Program-made: the position numbers and the translations under genes | Notes under the pieces: generated by a model | Database searches by the model: none | Seen by the model: only the letters and a program-made list of their open reading frames with translations | Told to the model about the DNA's origin: nothing | Shown here: positions 54,814-64,000 of the stretch, piece by piece | How positions within the stretch are numbered: position 1 is the first letter of the stretch | How the letters are laid out: every line of letters begins with the position of its first letter | Assembly (NCBI RefSeq): GCF_030066995.1 | Contig: NZ_JASJAP010000001.1 | Coordinates: 186,001 to 250,000 of the forward strand | Direction: 5' to 3' | From: Erythrobacter sp. | Lineage (GTDB): Bacteria > Pseudomonadota > Alphaproteobacteria > Sphingomonadales > Sphingomonadaceae | DNA length: 64,000 bases

Positions 54814-55114
54814 ACACCAGTGGAGGCGCGGCCTATAAGGCTGGCTTGGGACCGTGGCAACCCGGGAAAGCAGGCTCCACTCGCAAACCGCTAGCGCGGT
54901 CGGACACGGGGGACGCCGCGCCATCGCTAGAGTTGCGATATTCCCACACCGCGCGCACGGCGATTGCCCGGTGGTTGAAACGCTGCTAGGCGCGCCCACC
55001 TGAATCCGGAAGTAAGGGGAGGGACGACGGCCTTCGTGTGACACACCGAAGACCCGCGCGTCATGGCCCGTATCCAATCCGCTGAATAAAACACTGTAAC
55101 AGGTCAACGACCCG
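54814..55114. other. 301-base stretch before yajC
   Basis: No gene seen. It holds the presumed tRNA-Pro(GGG) promoter (leftward) and the yajC promoter (rightward). A small hairpin ACCGC-TAGC-GCGGT is at 54887-54900 with no T-tract. No confident -35/-10 pair was assigned. Confidence 0.5.
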
Positions 55115-55438
55115 ATGCTTGAAATCATGATCGCAAATGGCGCGGCGGCGGCTGAACCGCCCGCATGGCTCACATTCATGCCGATTATCGGCATGGTCGT
55201 GATCTTCTACTTCCTTCTTTTCCGCCCGCAGATGCGTCAGCAGAAAGAGCATCGCGAGAAGATCGCGGCCGTGAAAAAGGGCGATCAGGTTGTCACCGCT
55301 GGCGGTCTCGTCGGCAAGGTTGCCAAGGTGGATGACGAGTATGTCGAGATCGACATCGCCAAGGACGTTCGCGTCAAGGCGATCAAGCAGACGATCGGCG
55401 ATATCATCCCGCCCGGCGGCAAACCCGCGAACGATTAG
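55115..55438 (+). CDS. yajC: Preprotein translocase accessory protein YajC
   Basis: Single-pass membrane partner of SecDF in the Sec holotranslocon. 107 residues: helix FMPIIGMVVIFYFLLFRPQM, then the basic, conserved KKGDQVVTAGGLVGKVAKVDDE and a charged tail. A second Met at residue 5 is possible. It heads the yajC-secD-secF order typical of this group, 70 bases before secD. Confidence 0.95.
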   Translation: MLEIMIANGAAAAEPPAWLTFMPIIGMVVIFYFLLFRPQMRQQKEHREKIAAVKKGDQVVTAGGLVGKVAKVDDEYVEIDIAKDVRVKAIKQTIGDIIPPGGKPAND

Positions 55439-55508
55439 GAGCGATCGCAGTCGGTTTCGCCTTCACCGCTCGCGCTTCCGCCCTTCAGGATAAAGACAAG
55501 CACACGCA

Positions 55509-57107
55509 ATGCTCGATTTCCCCCTTTGGAAGAAACTCTCGCTCTGGGTGATGACCCTTGCGCTTGCGGCGCTGGCCGTACCGTCCCTGATGGGGGCAGG
55601 TGGGGTCGGTGACGCCTCGATGTGGGAAGACATGCCTCAGGTCAATCTCGGCCTTGACTTGGCAGGGGGCTCGCACCTTCTGCTGGAAGCGGACCGGGAG
55701 GATGTGGCGGCCCAAAGGCTTGAAAACCTTGAAGAGAACATGCGCCTGGCCATGCGCAACGCGCAGCCGCGTATTCGCATTGGCGATATCTCGACCGCCG
55801 ATGGCCGCCTGTCCTTTCTGCTCGACAATCCGGGCGATGTGGACCGCGCCCGCAGCGCTCTGGAGCCACTCATCGCCGGGCAAGGCATCACAAACGACTG
55901 GGACCTCAATTTCACCGACACGCAGCGCGTTGTCCTGAGCCCGACCAGCGCGGGCATCGATGCCGGGGTTGACGAAGCGATGAACTCCGCAGTGGAGGTT
56001 GTGCGTCTGCGGATCGACAATCTCGGCACGCGCGAGCCGACGATCATTCGCCAGGGTTCCAATCGTATCGTGGTGCAGGTGCCGGGGCTTGAAGATCCCG
56101 AAGGCCTCAAGGAGCTGCTGGGCGAGACCGCGGTGCTCGAATTCAAGCTGGTGGACAAGGACGCGTTGCCCACCAACGTGCAGGCGGGCATTGCTCCTCC
56201 GGGAAGCGAGATCTATCCCTTCTCAGATGAGAGCGATTTTGCCGGTGCGTCGCTCGCTGTTGAGCGGCTCGGCGGCATTCGCGGGGACAATCTGACGAGC
56301 GCTAGCCCGGGCAAGGACCCGCGCGACAACCGCGACGTGGTGAACATCACGTTCGATCCCCAAGGCGCGACCAAATTTGCCAAGCTGTCCACCGAAAATG
56401 TCGGCGAACGGTTCGCGATCATTCTCGATGGCAAGATCATCTCCGCGCCCGAATTCAACGAGCCGATCCTGGGCGGTTCGGCGCAGATTTCGGGCAATTT
56501 TACCCCGGAGAGCGCAAAGAAGCTCGCGAACCAGCTCGATTCCGGGGCTTTGCCGGTGGAGCTGACGGTGGTCGAGGAGCGCACTGTGGGACCGGACCTT
56601 GGCGCGGACTCGATCCGCAAGGGGCTGATCGCCATGCTGATCGGGTCGATTGCGGTGATCACGCTGATGATGGCGACCTATGGCCGGTTCGGCATCTACG
56701 CGACCGTTGCGCTGGTCTTCAACGTGCTGATCCTGCTGGGTGTGATGGCCGGCCTTAACGCGACCCTGACCCTGCCGGGCATTGCCGGCTTCGTGCTGAC
56801 GGTCGGTGCGGCGGTCGACGCGAACGTGCTGATCAACGAGCGCATTCGCGAGGAACGCAAGCGCGGACGCAAAGTGCTCGCGGCGGTCGAGACCGGCTAC
56901 AAGGAAGCGAGCCGCGCGATTTACGATGCGAACATCACCAACCTGATCGCGGGCGCACTGCTGTTCTATTTCGGCTCCGGCCCAATCCGCGGGTTTGCGA
57001 TCGTGCTGGTGATCGGGTTGGCGACCACCGTTTTCACCGCGCTGATGCTGACGCGCATGTGGGCCGCGGGCTGGCTGAAGAGCCGTCCGGCCGACATTAA
57101 CATCTGA
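55509..57107 (+). CDS. secD: Protein translocase subunit SecD
   Basis: RND-type membrane protein that uses the proton gradient to finish export through SecYEG. 532 residues: first helix near residues 10-30, periplasmic P1 region starting VNLGLDLAGGSHLLLEAD, and five further helices with GRFGIYATVALVFNVLILLGVM and DANVLINERIREE, the family D-x-N motif that carries protons. Length is normal. It is followed by secF after 23 bases. Confidence 0.95.
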   Translation: MLDFPLWKKLSLWVMTLALAALAVPSLMGAGGVGDASMWEDMPQVNLGLDLAGGSHLLLEADREDVAAQRLENLEENMRLAMRNAQPRIRIGDISTADGRLSFLLDNPGDVDRARSALEPLIAGQGITNDWDLNFTDTQRVVLSPTSAGIDAGVDEAMNSAVEVVRLRIDNLGTREPTIIRQGSNRIVVQVPGLEDPEGLKELLGETAVLEFKLVDKDALPTNVQAGIAPPGSEIYPFSDESDFAGASLAVERLGGIRGDNLTSASPGKDPRDNRDVVNITFDPQGATKFAKLSTENVGERFAIILDGKIISAPEFNEPILGGSAQISGNFTPESAKKLANQLDSGALPVELTVVEERTVGPDLGADSIRKGLIAMLIGSIAVITLMMATYGRFGIYATVALVFNVLILLGVMAGLNATLTLPGIAGFVLTVGAAVDANVLINERIREERKRGRKVLAAVETGYKEASRAIYDANITNLIAGALLFYFGSGPIRGFAIVLVIGLATTVFTALMLTRMWAAGWLKSRPADINI

Positions 57108-57130
57108 TTTGAGGCCAAGGCGCTAAGCTC

Positions 57131-58120
57131 ATGAAACTGCTCAAGCTTGTCCCCAACGACACGAACATCCGCTTTCTCAAGCTGCGAGTGCCCTTCTTCG
57201 TTGTCAGCCTCCTGCTGATTGTCGCAAGCTGGGGCCTCGTGTTCACGCAAGGGCTCAATTACGGTGTCGATTTTGCCGGGGGTCAGGAAGTGCGCCTGAC
57301 CTTCGAGGATCAGGATGAGGCCCCGATACCGGCCCTGCGCGAACTTGTCGGCGGGCTCGGCTATGGCACGCCCGTGGTGCAGGAATTCGGCGCGCCCAAC
57401 CAGGTCTCCATCCGCGTCCCGCTGCCCGAGGAGGTTGAGGCAACGCCGGGCGCGGCAACCGAGATCGGCAACGCGGTGATCGCCACCATCGCGCAGGAAT
57501 ATCCGGGCGCGCGCACCGATGGGAACGACACGGTTTCGGGCAAGGTCGCGGGCGAGTTTCGCGAGGCAGCGCTGATCGCCCTGATCGCCGCCATGGTCGC
57601 GGTTGCGCTCTATATCTGGATCCGGTTCGAGTGGCAGTTCGGCGTGGGCGCGCTGTTTGCCCTGTTCCACGACGTGTCGCTGACGCTGGGCCTGTTCTCG
57701 GTTTTTCAGCTCGAATTCTCGCTTCAGATCATCGCCGCGATCCTCTCGATCATCGGCTATTCCTTGAACGATACGATCGTCGTCTACGACCGCATCCGCG
57801 AGAACCTGAAGAAGTTCCGCAAGATGCCACTGCCCGAGCTGCTCGACCTGTCGATCAACGAGACGCTGGCGCGCACCGTCATGACCTCGCTGACCCTGCT
57901 GGTTGCGCTGCTTCCGCTCTTGCTGTTCGGCCCTGAGAGCCTCTTCGGTCTCGTCGCCGCGATCACCGCCGGGCTGTTCATCGGAACCTATTCGAGCGTC
58001 TATCTTGCGAGCCCAATTCTGATCTGGCTCGGGGTCGATTCCAACAGCTTCGTACCGCAGGAAACCGAGATCGAGCGGCAGGAAAAGGCTGCCCGCGATC
58101 GGTCCCGAGGCGTCGTCTAG
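57131..58120 (+). CDS. secF: Protein translocase subunit SecF
   Basis: Partner of SecD. 329 residues with six helices: NYGVDFAGGQEVRLTF after the first, then IWIRFEWQFGVGALFALFHDV and SIIGYSLNDTIVVYDRIRENLK, the SecF D-x-x-V-V-x-D-R signature. The last four bases overlap the convergent glycosyltransferase gene. yajC, secD and secF form one unit. Confidence 0.95.
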   Translation: MKLLKLVPNDTNIRFLKLRVPFFVVSLLLIVASWGLVFTQGLNYGVDFAGGQEVRLTFEDQDEAPIPALRELVGGLGYGTPVVQEFGAPNQVSIRVPLPEEVEATPGAATEIGNAVIATIAQEYPGARTDGNDTVSGKVAGEFREAALIALIAAMVAVALYIWIRFEWQFGVGALFALFHDVSLTLGLFSVFQLEFSLQIIAAILSIIGYSLNDTIVVYDRIRENLKKFRKMPLPELLDLSINETLARTVMTSLTLLVALLPLLLFGPESLFGLVAAITAGLFIGTYSSVYLASPILIWLGVDSNSFVPQETEIERQEKAARDRSRGVV

Positions 58121-59322
58121 GCGATCAGCTGATCGTACCGCGCCGCCAGCTCGTGCGCGTGCGCGGTCCAGTCAAAGCGCTCCGCAATGGCCGCCACCGC
58201 CTGCGGGTCGGGCGGATCGGACAGAACCGCCTCAACCCCGGCGGCGACCGCAGCAGGGGTGCGTTCGACGAGGCGCCCGGCCACCCGGCTCGCTATCACA
58301 TCGCGCGCGCCGCCGACATCGCAGGTCACCACAGGCGTGCCGCAGGCGAGCGCTTCGACCCAGACGTTGGCCAACCCCTCATTCGCGGTTGGCAGCACCA
58401 TGATGTCGGCCGCTGAAAGCAGGAGCGGCAAGAGATCGTGATCGACAGACCCTGTGAAATGGACCCGTTCGGCAAGGCCCAGTTCGCTCGCCAGATTTCG
58501 CAGCGTCGCCTCTTCCTCGCCCTTGCCAACGACCAGCAGCCGAGCGTCCGAATGTTCCGGCGGCAGGCGGGTAAGCGCTTCGATTGCGATGTGGTGCCCC
58601 TTGCGCTTGATCAGCGCACCCACGCTTGCAAGGATCGGCGCCGCATCGGGCAGAGCAAAGCCCAGCTCCCGGCTCAATTGCGCGCGCAATTGCGTGTGGC
58701 CAAAGGGGCGAAACCGGTCGCGATCAAGCCCGGTGTGGTGGACGGTGAACCCGGATCGTTCGACACCAAGGCGCGCTGCCGCCTCGTCCGCCAGCGCGGC
58801 GCTGACGGCAAACAGGCCAGAAGCTTGCTGGGCGGCCTCGCGCATGGCCTTCCTGGCAAAGTCGAAACGGCTCCAATAGGTGATGTCGCTCCCACGCGCC
58901 TTTATCGACAGGGGCTTGCCGAGCGAGCGAGCCAGAATGGCTGCGGCGGGACCGTCCGGGAAAAAGAACTGCGCATCGACAAGATCAACTGGCGTGTCAG
59001 CGTGGATTGCGCGCGCGATGGGAAGCGCGGCGCTGGCCACCGCATCCGGGTTTCGGCGCGCACCAATGCGCGGGATCAGCGTGAAGCGCGGGCGGTGGAC
59101 GGCAATCCCTCCCTCTTCGGCCTCTTCGGGAAGGTCCATGAGGCCGCGATAGCGGGATGATAGCCCGCCTATGCCGAGCGGCGGCAGGCCCAGCGGATTG
59201 ATAACGCTGACGGTCCAGTGCGTGCGGGAAGCAAGGTTTTCCATTGAGCGCGCGACAAAGGCGCCGAACCGCGGATTGGCGGGGTTGGGGTATAGCGTGC
59301 TCAGGACGAGGACGTGCGGCAT
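58117..59322 (-). CDS. Glycosyltransferase family 4 protein
   Basis: 401 residues with the GT-B fold. HVLVLSTLYPNPANPRFGAFV begins the acceptor half; ILASVGALIKRKGHHIAIEAL, ARLLVVGKGEEEATLRNLA and the E-x7-E motif in NEGLANVWVEALACGTPVV form the donor half. It belongs to the same broad family as the gene at the window's left end, but the two are not close. Donor and acceptor are unknown. It overlaps secF by four bases tail to tail. Confidence 0.87.
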   Translation of the reverse strand: MPHVLVLSTLYPNPANPRFGAFVARSMENLASRTHWTVSVINPLGLPPLGIGGLSSRYRGLMDLPEEAEEGGIAVHRPRFTLIPRIGARRNPDAVASAALPIARAIHADTPVDLVDAQFFFPDGPAAAILARSLGKPLSIKARGSDITYWSRFDFARKAMREAAQQASGLFAVSAALADEAAARLGVERSGFTVHHTGLDRDRFRPFGHTQLRAQLSRELGFALPDAAPILASVGALIKRKGHHIAIEALTRLPPEHSDARLLVVGKGEEEATLRNLASELGLAERVHFTGSVDHDLLPLLLSAADIMVLPTANEGLANVWVEALACGTPVVTCDVGGARDVIASRVAGRLVERTPAAVAAGVEAVLSDPPDPQAVAAIAERFDWTAHAHELAARYDQLIA

Positions 59323-59420
59323 CGTGGGGCGCAGCTAGGGCGCGGCGCTTGGCGCGGCACTGGACTTGGCAATGGGCGTGATACCGGGCGCGTTGCGAAG
59401 CCGGGCGCCGCCAAATCCCC

Positions 59421-60002
59421 TCACAGCCTGCGCACCAGCATCTCGGTCACCCCAATCCAGGGCGGACTGTCGATGACCTGCTGTTTTTGCCCGCTTTGGA
59501 CAGGCAGTACGCCGACCAGCGATCCGTTGGTGTCGATCAGACGGCCAAACACGAACCGTCCCCCCGCACGCGGGACCAGGCAGTCGCGATTGATGGCTCG
59601 GCCAGCATCGCTTGCTTCGATCCGGCGCAACCAGATGAGATCACCAGGGCGATACTCGCTGATCGCCGCGGTCACTTCCATCACCATCATCAGCGCGGAG
59701 TTCGACCCTTGTGCGAGTTCGTGCGGGAACAGCGCTTCGCGCGGGGCTGGAAGCGCCGCGGCCTCCCCATGGCTTAGTTCCGCGATCACGCGTGGTCGGT
59801 CCTGCGCTTCGGACCGAACGAGCGTTTCGGGATCGACGCCAAGCGCGGCGCCAATGCGATCCATCCATTTGGTCGACAGCGTGCGCGTCCCGGTTTCAAG
59901 CCGCCCAATCGTTTGCGCGGTGGTGGGCGGCTCGCACGCCGCGGCGAGATCGGCGAGCGTCAGGCTCTTGGCGCGTCGGATTTCGCGGATGCGATTGATC
60001 AT
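59421..60002 (-). CDS. XRE-family regulator with S24-like C-terminal half
   Basis: 193 residues. The N-terminal XRE helix-turn-helix is INRIREIRRAKSLTLADLAAACEPPTTAQTIGRLETG. The C-terminal half (SALMMVMEVTAAISEYRPGDLIWLRR) resembles the LexA/CI-type S24 fold, but the position of the catalytic Ser is Thr/Ala, so self-cleavage is not expected. GGGG lies before the ATG. It diverges from the DUF6456 gene over 117 bases that hold a perfect 13-base palindrome. The order (CI-like repressor, intergenic operator, DUF6456 gene) resembles repressor/activator modules. Longer in-frame upstream reading was rejected. Confidence 0.83.
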   Translation of the reverse strand: MINRIREIRRAKSLTLADLAAACEPPTTAQTIGRLETGTRTLSTKWMDRIGAALGVDPETLVRSEAQDRPRVIAELSHGEAAALPAPREALFPHELAQGSNSALMMVMEVTAAISEYRPGDLIWLRRIEASDAGRAINRDCLVPRAGGRFVFGRLIDTNGSLVGVLPVQSGQKQQVIDSPPWIGVTEMLVRRL

Positions 60003-60044
60003 GGAATACCCCTTGAGCGGCTCTTTGAACCAAATCGGTTTCCC

Positions 60045-60055
60045 CTTTCCTACAG
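60045..60055 (+). promoter_or_regulatory. CTTTCCTACAG element upstream of the DUF6456 gene
   Basis: Eleven bases ending 65 bases before the DUF6456 ATG, in its orientation. CTTTCCTAC also occurs at 16662-16670 and 18555-18563, and TTTTCCTACA before the holin gene. See the holin-side entry for the shared placement. Confidence 0.35.
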
Positions 60056-60067
60056 AATGGCGTCTTT

Positions 60068-60080
60068 GGCAAGGCTTGCC
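60068..60080. promoter_or_regulatory. Perfect palindrome in the XRE/DUF6456 divergent region
   Basis: GGCAAGGCTTGCC has six-base arms around a central G. It lies 66 bases from the XRE ATG and 40 bases before the DUF6456 ATG, a good position for a repressor operator controlling both genes. Assignment to the XRE protein is inference. Confidence 0.45.
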
Positions 60081-60119
60081 GCAGCCCAACTCCGGGCCGC
60101 TTGAAAGGGAGACACCATC

Positions 60120-60605
60120 ATGAAGCGCCACCTTGTCGAACGCGAACTCACGTCTGAAGGACCAAAGCGCAGCGGTGGGGCGCGCGGAAAGCGGCGCACG
60201 GTCACGGTCAATCTGGGCGAATCGCCGATTGCGTGGCTTCATGCGCGCGGCCATCTGGAAGACCGCCTGTTCAGCGCCGGCGAAGCCCTGCGCGGCGATT
60301 ATGAACGCTCCCAACTCTCGCCCAACGTCACCATGCGCTGGGATCCGGTGCGGGTGAAGACCGGCAAAGGAGCAAGCGCGGATCGGGGCCTGTCGCCAAC
60401 CGAACGTCAGATAGCCGCCAAACGCCGCTTTGACGGCGCGATTGAAGCGGCGGGCAAGGGGCTCGACGACATTCTATGGCGCGTCGTGTGCGCCGGTGAA
60501 GGATTGCCCGATGCCGAGAAGACGCTCGGCTGGCCCGCGCGAAGCGGCAAACTCGTGCTACGGCTCGCGCTCGACCGGGTTGCGGACTTCTATCGGATAG
60601 CGTGA
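60120..60605 (+). CDS. DUF6456-domain protein
   Basis: 161 residues, basic. The C-terminal half has the DUF6456 pattern: ERQIAAKRRFDGAIEAAGKG, ILWRVVCAGEGLPDAEKTLGWPARSGKLVLRLALDRVADFY. This domain also forms part of GafA, the activator of gene transfer agents in Rhodobacter; relatives in Caulobacter are split into two proteins. Only the DUF6456 part is present here, without a DnaA- or HTH-like N-terminal domain, so identity with a GTA regulator is a hypothesis. GGGAGA lies before the ATG. It is divergent from the XRE regulator. Confidence 0.82.
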   Translation: MKRHLVERELTSEGPKRSGGARGKRRTVTVNLGESPIAWLHARGHLEDRLFSAGEALRGDYERSQLSPNVTMRWDPVRVKTGKGASADRGLSPTERQIAAKRRFDGAIEAAGKGLDDILWRVVCAGEGLPDAEKTLGWPARSGKLVLRLALDRVADFYRIA

Positions 60606-60739
60606 GAGAGGGTCCGCGCCCACAGCTTGTCGACAGGCGGAGAAACCGGCTCCCCTCCCGCATGCGGGAGGGGCAGGGAGTGGGCCTGATTACGCGCCTG
60701 CGGTCAATAGTTCAGGCTTCGCCGCCTTCGCAGACCGAC

Positions 60740-60985
60740 CTAATCGGCCAGCTTGCCGGTCGCAGCGCGATAAACGCCGATCGGGATCAGGGCTGTGAAC
60801 ATAATTCCGAACAAAAGCGTGAAGAAAGTCGGCTCAAAATCGCGGCTAAGCATAAGCGCACGGCGCATGCCCGGCGCATAGGCCCATTCCGGCACCGAGC
60901 CAGGAACCCACCAGACATACAAAAGATAGGGGCCCCAAACCGCCAGAAGTGCAAATGCGAGAAGAAACTTGGTTAGCTTTGACAT
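60740..60985 (-). CDS. Small two-helix membrane protein of unknown function
   Basis: 81 residues. Helix one is FLLAFALLAVWGPYLLYVWW, followed by a short loop with EWAYAPGMRRALMLSRDFEP and helix two FTLLFGIMFTALIPIGVYRA. Both ends are basic or polar. AAGAAG lies upstream of the ATG. No family was recognised. It is isolated between the DUF6456 gene and an NTF2-like gene. Confidence 0.65.
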   Translation of the reverse strand: MSKLTKFLLAFALLAVWGPYLLYVWWVPGSVPEWAYAPGMRRALMLSRDFEPTFFTLLFGIMFTALIPIGVYRAATGKLAD

Positions 60986-61100
60986 AGACTTCTTACCCCT
61001 TACCCAGGTTTCGCGCTTATCCGTGCGAATACTGAAGAAAGGGTCAAAAGGCCTGTGCTTCGACGCCTTTGATCGTCAAGATTGGCGGTTCTTGCCGGGG

Positions 61101-61457
61101 CTATTCGCCCGTCCCATAGAAAAAGCGCTCTTCAACGACCTTGCCGTCTTCGACAGTGTAGACGCCGACCTCTTCCATCTGCGAGCGCTCTCCTTCCATG
61201 GTGACATCCATGCCGTAACGGACCGCGAATTGATTGCCGAAGACATAGGGGCCTTCGGTGGTGGTCGAATGCACCTCGGTGTTTTCGAACCACCAGGCGT
61301 GTTTCTGCAGCAATTGGTCGCGGCCCTCGACGCGCGTCATCGGCCCATCGCCGGGTTCGAGACTGACGATATCTTCCGACCAGAACGCCTGATAGCCTTC
61401 GGCGTCGTCATCCATCACCTTTTGCGTGAAATCCTTGGCAATTTGTTCAATCGACAT
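61101..61457 (-). CDS. Cytosolic NTF2/SnoaL-like protein
   Basis: 118 residues of the NTF2-like fold with no signal peptide: IAKDFTQKVMDDDAEGYQAFW, VEGRDQLLQKHAWWFENTEVH and FAVRYGMDVTMEGERSQMEE. Members include small isomerases and ketosteroid-type enzymes; the pocket residues cannot be assigned. GGGAGAG stands nine bases before the ATG. Copy 2 of the 51-base repeat lies about 90 bases upstream. Confidence 0.8.
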   Translation of the reverse strand: MSIEQIAKDFTQKVMDDDAEGYQAFWSEDIVSLEPGDGPMTRVEGRDQLLQKHAWWFENTEVHSTTTEGPYVFGNQFAVRYGMDVTMEGERSQMEEVGVYTVEDGKVVEERFFYGTGE

Positions 61458-61544
61458 TGTCGCTCTCCCTCTTCATCCTTGTGCAATCTAACGCCGCCGC
61501 TTGGCGGAGCAATCGCGGCGTTCGGCGTGGAAGATTATTCGTCT

Positions 61545-61595
61545 CAGGACAGTGTTCCAAGTGTTCCAGGCGTTGCGTACGCGCGACGAATCGAG
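61545..61595 (+). repeat. 51-base dispersed repeat, copy 2
   Basis: Gapless match to 16769-16819 at 42 of 51 positions; the first 15 bases (CAGGACAGTGTTCCA) are identical. It lies between the NTF2-like gene and the uracil-DNA glycosylase stop, which is five bases away. It is intergenic like the first copy. Confidence 0.7.
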
Positions 61596-61599
61596 TGGG

Positions 61600-62180
61600 T
61601 CACGCGCTCAAAGCCGCGTGGATGCGCCCGCGCACGGAGGGCAGTGTGTCGCTTTCGAACCACGGGTTCTGCGCCATCCAGAGCCGCGCGCGCCAGGCGG
61701 GATGGGGCAAGGGGAGGTAGGGAGCAAGCTCTTGCGCCCTGCGCACCCGATCGGTCATCGACCAGCGCCGGGTGGCGGGCAGATAGTGGCGTTGCGCGTA
61801 GGCGCCCACCAGCAGCGTCAGACGGTCGGGTGGAAGGGTGTCGAGCACGCGCCGGTGCCAAAGCGGCGCGCATTCGGGGCGGGGCGGCGCGTCGCCCCCG
61901 CGCGCCTTTCCGGGATAGCAGAACCCCATCGGAACCAGCGCGACGGTGTCCGGATCGTAAAAGGAAGGCTTGTCCATGCCGAGCCAGCCGCGCAGCCGGT
62001 CTCCGCTGTCATCGTCCCAGGGAACGCCGCTTTCGTGCACCCTGGAGCCGGGGGCTTGCCCGATGATGAGGATCCTGCTGCGTTCGGAGAACTGGACCAC
62101 CGGGCGCGGACCGAGTGGCAAGTGAGCGGCGCAATGGGTGCAACCGGCGATCTCGCGTTGGAGGGTCTCGGCGGCCGCGC

Positions 62181-62184
<4 letters not shown>
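61600..62184 (-). CDS. Uracil-DNA glycosylase family protein with four-cysteine signature
   Basis: 194 residues of the UDG superfamily. ILIIGQAPGSRVHESGVPW holds the active-site motif. Cys15 and Cys18 (GCTHC), then Cys89 and Cys105 spaced by 15 residues, match the 4Fe-4S ligand pattern of family 4/5 enzymes. LPLPHPAWRARLWMAQNPWF covers the second motif; the usual HPSP reads HPAW. It likely removes uracil or deaminated bases from DNA, but the altered second motif makes the substrate uncertain. The GTG start overlaps the uup stop (GTGA). Confidence 0.8.

Positions 62185-64000
<1,816 letters not shown>

Noticed and set aside
52821..54989. 722-codon + strand frame opposite the TonB-dependent receptor
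   Set aside because: Pure antisense of a gene with clear signal peptide, plug and barrel; the translation has no recognisable fold and runs through the tRNA.

Overview
The window is GC-rich chromosomal DNA of an alphaproteobacterium, most likely Sphingomonadales (Erythrobacteraceae-like). The pointers are a class I lysyl-tRNA synthetase, the plant/alpha type of glutamate-cysteine ligase, yajC-secD-secF, SixA- and DUF6456-type proteins, a TonB-dependent receptor and a gene-transfer-agent type holin. Genus and species are inference. No rRNA, CRISPR array, insertion sequence or prophage core was seen. Three tRNA genes are present.

Layout. 1-5.0 kb: end of a glycosyltransferase, a YfgM-like protein and BamB, then an isoprenylcysteine-methyltransferase-like membrane protein. 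5.0-12 kb: quinol monooxygenase-like protein, gshA, rsmE, ubiA, an SRAP protein, a secreted EF-hand protein, a SixA phosphatase and a sterol-desaturase-like enzyme. 12-16.6 kb: a membrane AraC-type regulator overlapping a DinG-like helicase, and an exported NTF2-fold protein. 16.6-25.6 kb: lysS, a prolyl-4-hydroxylase-like enzyme, an Arg-rich RcnB-like protein, a PNPOx-like protein and an ettA / GCS2-like ligase / AstE-like hydrolase run. 25.8-28.4 kb: two tandem membrane diguanylate cyclases.

29-42 kb is a chemotaxis locus. One leftward run carries a membrane receptor, a STAS protein, cheA, cheR, cheB, cheD, cheY, cheW, two small unknown genes, a six-helix membrane receptor and a soluble globin-coupled receptor. 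A divergent gene encodes a CheB paralogue that has lost two of its three esterase residues. CheA would phosphorylate CheY and CheB, CheR/CheB/CheD would adapt the receptors, and the globin receptor suggests oxygen or redox sensing. No flagellar gene is in the window, so the output is unknown.

42-64 kb: tRNA-Pro(TGG) and tRNA-Ile(CAT), a NodB-type deacetylase, a histidine kinase with an eroded ATP-binding domain, an Lrp regulator, a Kef-type antiporter with a universal stress protein, aroQ-accB-accC, a DRR-repeat mini-protein, a gene-transfer-agent type holin, a CitE-like lyase, a TonB-dependent receptor, tRNA-Pro(GGG), yajC-secD-secF, a glycosyltransferase, a divergent XRE-regulator/DUF6456 pair, small proteins, a four-cysteine uracil-DNA glycosylase and an Uup-type ABC-F ATPase cut by the window end.

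Best leads: the pseudo-esterase CheB; the small unknown genes in the che run; a possible gene-transfer-agent regulatory link (holin, DUF6456 gene and a shared TTTCCTACA element upstream of both); the GCS2-ligase/hydrolase pair; and a 51-bp dispersed repeat.
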